From Bacillota bacterium (GTDB lineage Bacteria > Bacillota > Clostridia > DSM-8532): 34,870 nt of DNA. Below are positions 25,781 to 34,870 of the stretch, piece by piece. The stretch is taken from the NCBI GenBank assembly GCA_023440865.1, contig JAEXRM010000174.1:1-34870 (forward strand), given 5' to 3'. Every line of letters starts with the position of its first letter. Position 1 is the stretch's first letter. The notes below the pieces were generated by a model. The model worked only from the letters and a program-made list of their open reading frames with translations. It was not told the DNA's origin and searched no databases. A program made the position numbers and the translations under genes.

Positions 25781-27157
25781 TCATCCTTTCATTGGCGGCA
25801 TCGCGCCCTTTACCGGTCCTTTCCGCGCAGGCGGCGTCCAGCCGCCGTTCGTCTCGATGCGGACGGGAATGCCCAGCTTCACGAGATGCCGGAAAAAAGC
25901 CATTTCGACGTCGGTTTCCCGGATGACGCGTCCGAAGTTCATGTACAGCATGCCGTTGTATCCGGTCATGGACAGGTTCGTCCGGTTCACAGGATTGGGA
26001 ATGGGGATGAACTCCACCCGTTCGACATGACGTGTCATGCCCTCGGGCAGCTGCACACGGCCGATGTTGGAGAGGGTTCCGGAGTGCAGCGACTCTCCCA
26101 TGCGGCGGTACAGCAGCAGGGGACTGACCAGCCGCTTGACGAACAACGGGGTGGCGCGCACCACCGGATTGCGCTGCGCACCGACATTCCGGCTGATCTG
26201 CCGGCTGATCGCCTTCTCGTTGACTTCGGCCCCCATGAAGTTCTGCACCACCTGCAGGATTTCGTCGAAGGTGTACGGTCCGAGGCGCGGGTCGATCTCC
26301 GGCGAGACATAGAGGGTGAAGTTGCGCAACGTCCGCGATGGCCAGATCGATCGCAGGTTGACAGGCACGGAGAGCGCGATGGGCCGCTTCAGCCCGATCC
26401 GGGGCTCCTCACGATCCTGGAGCTGCTGCAGCACATCGAGATAGACGGCCGCAAGCAGCACCGTCAGCGTGACACCGCGCCGCTTGGCCTCCGCCGCGGC
26501 CGCCGCCATCGGCGCGATGCCGGTCGTCAGCAGGAACACGCCGGGGGAAAGCATCCGCCCCGACGGATGGAACGTTCGGCGCCCCTTGTTCGGCAGGGGC
26601 AGGGGACGCTGGTAGAAACGCTGGTAGGCGTCCTCCGCTTCCTCCGGGCAGGATCGTTCCGACACAGTCGGAATATCCCCCGGATCCCCCGGATCCGCGC
26701 CCGTCCTTTTGAGGTAGTCGTAGACAAGCGCCTTCAGATACGTGAGCCCTCCCGTCCCGTCGGTCAGGACATGGCTGAACTCGACGGCGATGCGGTTGTT
26801 CCAGTACCGGACGCGGAACATGTGGCGCGTACCCAGGCGCGGATGCAAGCGCGCGTTCGGGTAGCGCACATCCTTTTGCAGGCGGGGCCGCGCCTCGTTG
26901 TGTTCGAGATAGAACCAGAAGAACCCCCGGTGCAGGCGGACCTGCCAGAACGGAAACCGGGGCATGAGCGCTTCCATCGAGGCCTGAAGTGCCTTGGGAT
27001 CCACCGGGGCGCGCAGCGTCATGGAAAAACGGAACATCGTGGGAATGCGCGCGGACTGCACCGCCGGGTAGAGGTTCGCGGCATTGTCCAGCCGGTACCA
27101 GGTGCGGTCGGGCGCATGTCCGGCGAGCCTGTTTCCTTGAATCGTGCCATCCGGCAT
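25781..27157 (-). CDS. Alcohol acetyltransferase-like condensation-fold enzyme
   Basis: 458 residues related to the chloramphenicol acetyltransferase/condensation superfamily. The catalytic HxxxD motif is present as SHVLTDGTGG (His129, Asp133). The opening RTWYRLDNAANLYPA and the later LSNIGRVQLP segment are typical of AATase-like proteins. Such enzymes move an acyl group from CoA to an alcohol or lipid acceptor; the substrate is unknown. ATG 27157 is chosen because GGGGGGTG lies 5 nt upstream; an ATG eight codons earlier has no ribosome site. It is followed after 5 nt by the DUF6320 gene, clearly one operon. Confidence 0.85.
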   Translation of the reverse strand: MPDGTIQGNRLAGHAPDRTWYRLDNAANLYPAVQSARIPTMFRFSMTLRAPVDPKALQASMEALMPRFPFWQVRLHRGFFWFYLEHNEARPRLQKDVRYPNARLHPRLGTRHMFRVRYWNNRIAVEFSHVLTDGTGGLTYLKALVYDYLKRTGADPGDPGDIPTVSERSCPEEAEDAYQRFYQRPLPLPNKGRRTFHPSGRMLSPGVFLLTTGIAPMAAAAAEAKRRGVTLTVLLAAVYLDVLQQLQDREEPRIGLKRPIALSVPVNLRSIWPSRTLRNFTLYVSPEIDPRLGPYTFDEILQVVQNFMGAEVNEKAISRQISRNVGAQRNPVVRATPLFVKRLVSPLLLYRRMGESLHSGTLSNIGRVQLPEGMTRHVERVEFIPIPNPVNRTNLSMTGYNGMLYMNFGRVIRETDVEMAFFRHLVKLGIPVRIETNGGWTPPARKGPVKGAMPPMKG

Positions 27158-27249
27158 GCCGTCACCCCCCTCTTTCCCCATTGTACCGCGCCCGCGGACA
27201 TCCCGCCATGCATATGCGCCTCATGGGATCCTTCGCACCTCAGTCCTGC

Positions 27250-30200
27250 TCACCGCCAGATGGCGGCCACGTGCTTCCTGACACCGAGCGGGTCATCCAG
27301 CGCATAACGCTCCAGCACGGCCCTGCCCTCCTCGCTTTTGAGGTAGACCATCTCGCCGCGGCTGACCAGCCGGTTCCAGTGGCGCTGGAACACCGCCGCC
27401 CGCTCCTTGTTCGCCCCCAGCTCGTCCGGCACGGGATGAAACGCGGCAAGAACAGGTTTTCCGGGCGTGAGCGCCGCCCGAAGGAACGCCAGGTTGCCCT
27501 TCGCCTCCGGTACCGGCGTCTCATAACGCGGCACGGCATACCGCTGGTCGGATACGGGGCTGAACAGCTCGTCGAGGCTGCGCGAGAAGAGGGCGGATTC
27601 CTCGGGGGTACCGTCGAGAAAAACGCGCACCGAATCGCCGCTGCCGACTGATACGGATATCTGCCGTTCCGCCGTTTTCGGTCCCAGCAGCCCGGCTTCC
27701 TTCAGCGCGCCGAACACGGCCAGCGCGGCCTTGCGGACGAACGCGTCCGGACGGCTCCTGGCCACCTCTTCCCGTCCGAAGGCCGCCGTTTTCCCGATCC
27801 CCTTCGCACCACCGTACAGCAGCAATGCGGACGCGGCGCCGGCAACCAGCGCCGCAGGAAAGCTGATGCCCGCGGCCACGACGGCAGCCAGCGCCGCAAG
27901 AGCGCCGGCGCCCCCCTGAAAAGCCAATCCGTTCGTCTTGGCCCGCAAGGCGGACGTCTGGGGCGACGCGAGGCCCAGGTCGCCCGTGACGGCCTCCGCA
28001 TCGATGCGCAGCTCGACGCAGGCCTGCTCGACATTGCGGAACGGCTCGCCGACCTTCCACAGGTCGTAGACCGGGTCGCGGCGCGTACTGCGCGAGAGCA
28101 TGTCGGCATTGAGCGCGTTCGCCTCGTCGGCGTCAAGCCGCTCGGACAGGGCCAGCCGCGGGTCGATGTGGCCCGTTCCCTTGCTGATGCTGCCGTCCTG
28201 GCAGATGCCGTAGAAGTGCGCGTGCTTGCGGGCCAGGCGCAACACGTCGTTGGCGCCTTTCTCCAGTTCCGGCGCGCAGCAGACCACATCCCAGTTGTTG
28301 GCGAGCTTGCGGGGCGCCTGCTCATCCTTGCGGATGCTGCGCCCGCGCAGCTGGTTGACGGATGCGTAGGTTGCGGCCACCGACAGGTCGATCAGGGTGT
28401 TCAGCGACACGCTGTCCCAGCCTTCGCCCAGCAGGCCGCGCGTGCCGATGATGCACCGGGTGAGCCCCTCCTCGAGCAGCGAGGTCGTGAACAGGATGGC
28501 CGACCGGGTGTTCCAGTCGCGTCCGCCGCCCTCGATGGAGACGAACGCGGCTCCCTCGACGGGCACCTGCGTGAGTGCGATGTCGAGCCCTTGTTCCCGT
28601 GCCCAGGCATGGAAGCGGTCGCAGTAGGCCGGCGCGATGTCGTCGTCGCACAGCAGGCTCTTGCCGGTCACCATGACGGGGTTGAGCCGGTCAAGCTCGG
28701 GGTCGGCCGTCATCATGCGCATGACGCTGACCGCACCCCCGCATTCGGCGTCGAGCACCTGGTCGAGCTGGGGCAGCGACAGGGCGTTCGAGAACTCGAA
28801 ATCGGTCACCACGGCGGCCCTGAGCGCATCCCCCATGGACCGCATCTCGGCCGACAGGATGTCGCGCACCGCGGTCAGCTTGCTGCGGCTGTACGCCAGC
28901 ACGCGGTCGAGTGGCGAGATGTAGCTGCGCACGCCCTTTTCCGTGAGGATGAACCCCAGGGAGTAGAGCGCGTCGCGGATCTGTCCGTACAGGGCGGCAT
29001 CGGCCGGTTCGGACGAGAGCTTGAGCCGGTTGAGCGCATAGTCCTCGACGAGGATCGTCCACTCCTCGAGCGTGGGATGCCCGCCCATCGCCGCGGTCAC
29101 CGTGATATCCGGCGGAATGCGGATGCCGGCCGAATGGAGGTATTTCACACCCGCCACCGCAAAATCCTGCCGGGCGGTGTAAAACTTCTTCCATTCCCGC
29201 TGTGTTCCGTCCGCCAGCTTTCGCTCGAAGACGCGTTCCTGCATGAACCGGCAGAAGTCGCTGTCCGACTTGGCGAATTGAACCAGCAGGTCCCGGAATT
29301 TGCCATGGCAGCCGGAGAGATAGTTCCACTCCGCTTCCAGCGGCCGGCACAGGTACAGCAGATCCTGGTAGGGCGCCAGCATGCCGTCCTTGACGACGGC
29401 CGGTGTCGGAATCTCGAAGTCGATTGGGCCCAGCAGCCCGATGTAGTTCTCCAGGACATCGGCCTTCTCGTCGAGCGGCGGCGTCGCCGTCAGGCCGATG
29501 ATGCTTTCGATGCCCATCCAGACCAGCAGGTGCTTCATGACCGTAGCCCACCAGGTCTGCAGGTGGTGGCACTCGTCGAAGATCACGGTGCGGATGCCGG
29601 CCTGCTTCAGCCCCTGCAGCAGCTTGCGGGTGTTCGGATGCAGGATGCCCAGAAAGCGTGCCTCCGGCTCTCCGGCCACCACGGTGTCCGAATCGGACAG
29701 GGAGGCCGTCGCGGTCGCACCGGAGGCGGAACCGGTCGCCCCGGTACCGACCAGTTCCTCAAGCTTCCCGTCGCGTACCTTTTTGGTGAACCGGGCCAAT
29801 TCCTTGCGGTAGGCGGCCGGATTGCCCGCCTTCATGCGGGCGATGCGGTCCCTGGCCTCCGTCTCGTCGAGGGTGCCGTTCTCAGTGAGCGACTCGGCCC
29901 AGATGCCCTCGGCGATGTCGACCATGCTTTCCCCCGGATCCTCCGGGATGCTCAGGATCTGGTAGGTGAGGACGGTGAGCCAGCGGGGCGCCGCCGCATC
30001 GGTCGTCGCCAGCCGGGCGGCCTGCTCCGTCGCCCCTTCGGGCAGGAACAGCTCGAGCTTCCTGACCCATTGCCCCTGGATGGCCGTGTTCGGGCACACC
30101 ACGAGTGCGGGGGCGGCAAGCCGCCGCGCCAGCTCGATGCCCACGATGGTCTTTCCCGCGCCCGGCGGCGCCACGACATGGTAGCGCAGCGGCTCCCCTG

Positions 30201-30300
30201 CCGGTGTGCGCCGGCGTTCCTCCTCGAACCGGTCGAGGATGAGCTCCTGGTGGGATCGGAAGGGATACCGCAAATGAAGGGATCCGACTTCTTGCTGCAT
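27250..30300 (-). CDS. SF2 DEAD/DEAH-type helicase with C-terminal membrane hairpin
   Basis: 1,016 residues. Motor motifs: Walker A APPGAGKT (44-51), DECH (242-245), GLTATPP (269-275), and in the second RecA lobe GTRGLLGEGWDSV and VNQLRGRSIRKD. An insertion of about 90 residues lies between the early motifs and DECH. After the motor, residues about 795-832 form two hydrophobic segments (GALAALAAVVAAGISF and AALVAGAASALLLYGG) like a membrane hairpin, then a 180-residue domain I do not recognise. The start is ATG 30300 with GGAGG 5 nt upstream. It stands alone between the esterase and acetyltransferase operons. A role in DNA or RNA processing at the membrane or in phage defence is speculation. 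Confidence 0.82.
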   Translation of the reverse strand: MQQEVGSLHLRYPFRSHQELILDRFEEERRRTPAGEPLRYHVVAPPGAGKTIVGIELARRLAAPALVVCPNTAIQGQWVRKLELFLPEGATEQAARLATTDAAAPRWLTVLTYQILSIPEDPGESMVDIAEGIWAESLTENGTLDETEARDRIARMKAGNPAAYRKELARFTKKVRDGKLEELVGTGATGSASGATATASLSDSDTVVAGEPEARFLGILHPNTRKLLQGLKQAGIRTVIFDECHHLQTWWATVMKHLLVWMGIESIIGLTATPPLDEKADVLENYIGLLGPIDFEIPTPAVVKDGMLAPYQDLLYLCRPLEAEWNYLSGCHGKFRDLLVQFAKSDSDFCRFMQERVFERKLADGTQREWKKFYTARQDFAVAGVKYLHSAGIRIPPDITVTAAMGGHPTLEEWTILVEDYALNRLKLSSEPADAALYGQIRDALYSLGFILTEKGVRSYISPLDRVLAYSRSKLTAVRDILSAEMRSMGDALRAAVVTDFEFSNALSLPQLDQVLDAECGGAVSVMRMMTADPELDRLNPVMVTGKSLLCDDDIAPAYCDRFHAWAREQGLDIALTQVPVEGAAFVSIEGGGRDWNTRSAILFTTSLLEEGLTRCIIGTRGLLGEGWDSVSLNTLIDLSVAATYASVNQLRGRSIRKDEQAPRKLANNWDVVCCAPELEKGANDVLRLARKHAHFYGICQDGSISKGTGHIDPRLALSERLDADEANALNADMLSRSTRRDPVYDLWKVGEPFRNVEQACVELRIDAEAVTGDLGLASPQTSALRAKTNGLAFQGGAGALAALAAVVAAGISFPAALVAGAASALLLYGGAKGIGKTAAFGREEVARSRPDAFVRKAALAVFGALKEAGLLGPKTAERQISVSVGSGDSVRVFLDGTPEESALFSRSLDELFSPVSDQRYAVPRYETPVPEAKGNLAFLRAALTPGKPVLAAFHPVPDELGANKERAAVFQRHWNRLVSRGEMVYLKSEEGRAVLERYALDDPLGVRKHVAAIWR

Positions 30301-30351
30301 GGGCACCTCCGGGCGTCGCCTTGGGCAAGGGGAAAGGCCGGGACCCGCCGG

Positions 30352-30384
30352 CCGGCGGCCAGAGAATGGCCAACCGGCGGCCGG
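30352..30384 (-). terminator. GC hairpin after the esterase gene
   Basis: Arms GGCCA (30357-30361) and TGGCC (30367-30371) with a five-base loop, extended by CCGG pairing outside. No clean U-run follows on the minus strand, so termination is uncertain. Confidence 0.35.
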
Positions 30385-30403
30385 TGTCGGACGGTGGCGC
30401 ATT

Positions 30404-31366
30404 TCAGCACATGCCGCACATGAACCGGTAGGAGAAGTCGTCGAAGTCCGGCAGGCCCTCATGCCCGAAATCCGGGTAGATGACGACATCCTTCTTCGAC
30501 TGGATGCGGTTGTACATCGCGAACTGCGAGGACGGCGGGCAGATGGTGTCCATCAGGCCGGTCGCCATCATCACCTCGCCCCGGATGCGGTGCGACAGGT
30601 GCTGCAGGTCGATGTACCCCAGCTGCGTGAACACCTCTTTCTCGCGCTCGTGGCGCGGATCGAAGAACCGGAACCAGGTGCGGAGCTCCTGGTAGGCGTC
30701 CTTGGCAAGGTCCATCTCCCAGACCCGCTGGTAGTCGCACAGGAACGGGAACACGGGCGCCAGGCGGTTGATGCGGGGTTCGAGCGCCGCGCAGGCGATC
30801 GTGAGCGCCCCGCCCTGCGAGCCGCCCATGGCGCCGACGCGCGTTTCATCCACTTCCGGCATGTCCATGACAATCTTCGCCAGCTGCGCCGTATCCAGGA
30901 AGATGTGGCGCATCAGCATGTTCTCCGGCTTGTCGGAGAGGCCGCGGATGATGTGGCCGTTGTGCGTTGTGCCCTTGACGCCGCCGGCGTCCTCGGAACA
31001 GCCGCCCTGGCCGCGGCAGTCGAGTGCGGCGACGACGAAGCCGGAAGCGGCATAGCCCAGCTTGCTCTGCCAGTCGCCGCAGTGGCCTGTGTAGCCGTGG
31101 AACTGCAGGACGGCGGGCGCCCTGCCCGCACGCTGCTTCGGCAGCAGCAGCTTCGCGTGGATGCGCGCGCCGCGCACACCCGTGAACCACAGGTCGTAGC
31201 AGTCCGCCACGGGGCTTGTGAACGAGGCGGGCACACGCTCGACCTTGGGATCGGTGGCGCGCATTTCCGCAAGCGCGGCTTCCCAGTATGTGTCCAGGTC
31301 GTCGGGGCGCGGATTTCGTCCCTGATAGCGTTTCAGTTCCTCCAGTGGCATGTCGGTCAGTGGCAT
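30404..31366 (-). CDS. Acetyl esterase, AXE1 family (acetyl xylan esterase / cephalosporin-C deacetylase)
   Basis: 320 residues, alpha/beta hydrolase of carbohydrate esterase family 7, normal length. The nucleophile is Ser183 in GAMGGSQGGALT. The oxyanion segment is QFHGYTGHCGDW and the family RGQGG motif is present. The acid is Asp273 (ATGLMDTICPPS) and the base His302 (PDFGHEGLP), a complete triad. Such enzymes remove acetyl groups from xylo-oligosaccharides and related substrates, inside the cell since no signal peptide is present. ATG 31366 has AAGGAGG upstream. The C-terminus ends FMCGMC. A promoter and operator candidate lie upstream. Confidence 0.92.
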   Translation of the reverse strand: MPLTDMPLEELKRYQGRNPRPDDLDTYWEAALAEMRATDPKVERVPASFTSPVADCYDLWFTGVRGARIHAKLLLPKQRAGRAPAVLQFHGYTGHCGDWQSKLGYAASGFVVAALDCRGQGGCSEDAGGVKGTTHNGHIIRGLSDKPENMLMRHIFLDTAQLAKIVMDMPEVDETRVGAMGGSQGGALTIACAALEPRINRLAPVFPFLCDYQRVWEMDLAKDAYQELRTWFRFFDPRHEREKEVFTQLGYIDLQHLSHRIRGEVMMATGLMDTICPPSSQFAMYNRIQSKKDVVIYPDFGHEGLPDFDDFSYRFMCGMC

Positions 31367-31413
31367 GGTGCGTTCCTCCTTGGTTTGCTGCATCGTTGCC
31401 GGCTGGCATGTCG

Positions 31414-31424
31414 ATCATGATTCC
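31414..31424. promoter_or_regulatory. Second copy of the ATCATGATTCC site
   Basis: ATCATGATTCC recurs here 49 bp from the copy at 31463-31473, in the same orientation. Both lie in the esterase leader. The ATCATGAT core is self-complementary, as in many dimeric repressor sites. Confidence 0.4.
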
Positions 31425-31455
31425 AGTGCGGAAACCAGCTTTCGCGCGTTGTGCT

Positions 31456-31477
31456 GCAGGAAATCATGATTCCCTGC
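31456..31477. promoter_or_regulatory. Candidate operator: 22-bp imperfect palindrome in the esterase leader
   Basis: The site is GCAGG, a core with ATCATGAT, then CCTGC, symmetric at 20 of 22 positions. It lies about 40-60 nt downstream of the predicted start of the esterase promoter, where a bound repressor would block elongation. The regulator is not in the window. Confidence 0.5.
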
Positions 31478-31519
31478 GGCCGAATGGCATGGGATTGGCA
31501 TGGCACCCGATCTTTCCCA

Positions 31520-33455
<1,936 letters not shown>

Positions 33456-33463
<8 letters not shown>

Positions 33464-34870
33464 GATCCGGTATCCTTTCCGCTTCACGCATGGCCGGCAG
33501 GACATCCCGGCCCAGTCGTCGCAGGGTCTTGCGCAGACTGCGCTTCAGCAGGCGGATGCCGCCGTCCGCCGCATCATGCCCGCATGTTGGATCGGCATTG
33601 ACGCGGTCGGTCGAAACGGCGGATGCTTCCACGCAGGGCCACGCCGTCAAGGACCGTTCCACACCGAGTGCGATGCCCAGCGACAAACGGCACGCAACCG
33701 GCAGGCGGGTCATGGACGGGTGGGGCTCCCCGGGCAAAGGCGAGGTCATGACGGATGCCGTCGCATCCCGACGTTGCCGGAACTGCCGCCCGATCTGACG
33801 CAATGTTTTGACGAAGCCGACGGCCCGCGAGTTGTAGGCACATCCGGCCATGCCCAGCCAGACAAGCGCCAATCCCGGCAGCGCCATGAGGTAGGGCTGG
33901 GGGATCGCCAGGCCCACGCCGGCCACCAGTGCCGCCGCGACCAGCAGCATGCCCGCGGCCAGCGCGATCCGTCGGATGCGGTCATGGATGCGTGTATTGA
34001 AGCCGCACCGCTCGAAGGCTTCGGACGCGCTTCCGCAGAGGCGGTTCCAGACCCTGCCCCGTTGTGCGTTCCGTTCCGGATCGAGCAGTGCTTCCCCTTG
34101 CCGCGGCAATCGCACCAGTCCGTGCTCATCCGCAAGCAATGCCGTCCATTCGGACAACCGGCGGTAGAACGCCTCCACCGCCGCATGCCGGATGGGATCG
34201 GGATCAGCAGGGGACTGCGGCGGCGGATCGGCGGCATGCGGGTCCGTCGGCCCCATGCCGGTGATCCGCAGTCGGATCAGGGGTTGTTTGTCTCCGGAGA
34301 TCTCCCCTGTCATCGCGCCCGTCTCGCTGGCACGCACCCAAGCCGCCAGCAGCGCCCGCGCATCGAAGCGGCCGTTGCGCAGGAGCATGCGCGCCAGCCA
34401 GGGATTGTCGACAAGGAGCGAGAGCTTGGGCAGGGAGGGAGGCACCGGCAGCGGGGCGCGCACACAAAAACGCACCCAGATGGAAAAGGCTGTGCCCAGC
34501 AGCGTCAACAACACGGAGAGCACCGCTGCCGCCATGCGTGTCCGATAGGCGATGATCGCGGCGAAGGCCCGCTGTCCGGCTTCCCGCGCCGCATTTTCAC
34601 GGGCCCGCAACGCCGGCTCCTCCGCCTCGCGGCGCAGCATGGCCTCCTCCCGGCGTATCGCGTCAAGACGCTGTCCCGAGCTCGAGAGCGGCAGGCCGGG
34701 CACCTGGTTCGGCGGGAAAAGGACGCGCAGCACCGGCGCCTCGCCCGGCACGGTGTCCGGAATGTCGAAAGACACCACCCCGTCCGCCGTCACATCCGCC
34801 ATGCCAACGAACACGCCGCGGAGAAATGCTTCCGGTTTCCATGCGACATCCGAATCCGGCAGCATCACCT
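33456..34870 (-). CDS. DUF2207-family membrane protein, C-terminal part (5' end outside window)
   Basis: About 470 residues are visible, open to the window edge. The first part (VVSFDIPDTVPGEAPVLRVLFPPNQVPG) resembles the end of the extracytoplasmic DUF2207 domain. A coiled region (DAIRREEAMLRREAEEPALRAREN) leads to a membrane span (MAAAVLSVLLTLLGTAFSIWV), a cytoplasmic region, and a pair of spans (IALAAGMLLVAAALVAGVGL and LMALPGLALVWLGMAGCAY). The tail is basic. The normal N-terminal signal peptide would lie beyond position 34870. It runs into the ABC-F gene with 8 nt overlap. Function unknown. Confidence 0.72.

Noticed and set aside
28168..30423. Plus-strand open frame of 751 codons opposite the helicase
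   Set aside because: Antisense shadow with no domain or ribosome binding site.

Overview
The window reads as chromosomal DNA of a GC-rich member of the Firmicutes, most likely class Clostridia. The evidence is a SCIFF six-cysteine peptide with its radical SAM maturase (a near-universal clostridial marker), the rpmG-secE-nusG-rplK-rplA order, strong AGGAGG-type ribosome binding sites, sigma-A promoters of TTGACA/TATAAT type, and RecD2, DUF6320 and ABC-F proteins of clostridial style. The genus cannot be fixed from sequence alone. The high GC produces very long antisense open frames; these were treated as shadows.

Positions 1-6,900 are mainly housekeeping and almost all on the minus strand. 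A near-perfect promoter drives rpmG, secE, nusG, rplK and rplA (rplA is cut by the window edge). Upstream lie secD and secF with their own promoter, then a RiPP locus: the 45-residue SCIFF precursor (scfA), its radical SAM/SPASM maturase (scfB) and a gamma-class carbonic anhydrase whose start overlaps the maturase stop by 4 nt.

Positions 7,000-14,500 hold a plus-strand orphan TadE/TadG-like secreted protein, convergent with recD2, and a full-length cobalamin-dependent methionine synthase (metH), with clear terminators after the first and last of these.

Positions 14,500-22,200 hold an AraC-type response regulator and LytS/YesM-type histidine kinase on the minus strand. Divergent from them are an MMPL/RND-type transporter and a secreted protein with Leu-x-x-Gly heptad repeats of YhgE/Pip type. 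The layout suggests an envelope-sensing system controlling a lipid or envelope exporter, but that link is inference.

Positions 22,300-27,200 (minus strand) carry an ECF sigma factor with an overlapping RsgI-like membrane anti-sigma factor whose tail is built of 24-bp tandem repeats, a DUF2461 protein, and a DUF6320 zinc-ribbon membrane protein following an alcohol acetyltransferase-like enzyme.

Positions 27,250-34,870 (minus strand) carry a 1,016-residue SF2 helicase with a hydrophobic hairpin after its motor, an AXE1-family acetyl esterase with a promoter and palindromic operator candidate, an ABC-F ATPase, and the C-terminal part of a DUF2207 membrane protein. No tRNA, rRNA, CRISPR array, insertion sequence or prophage gene was seen.
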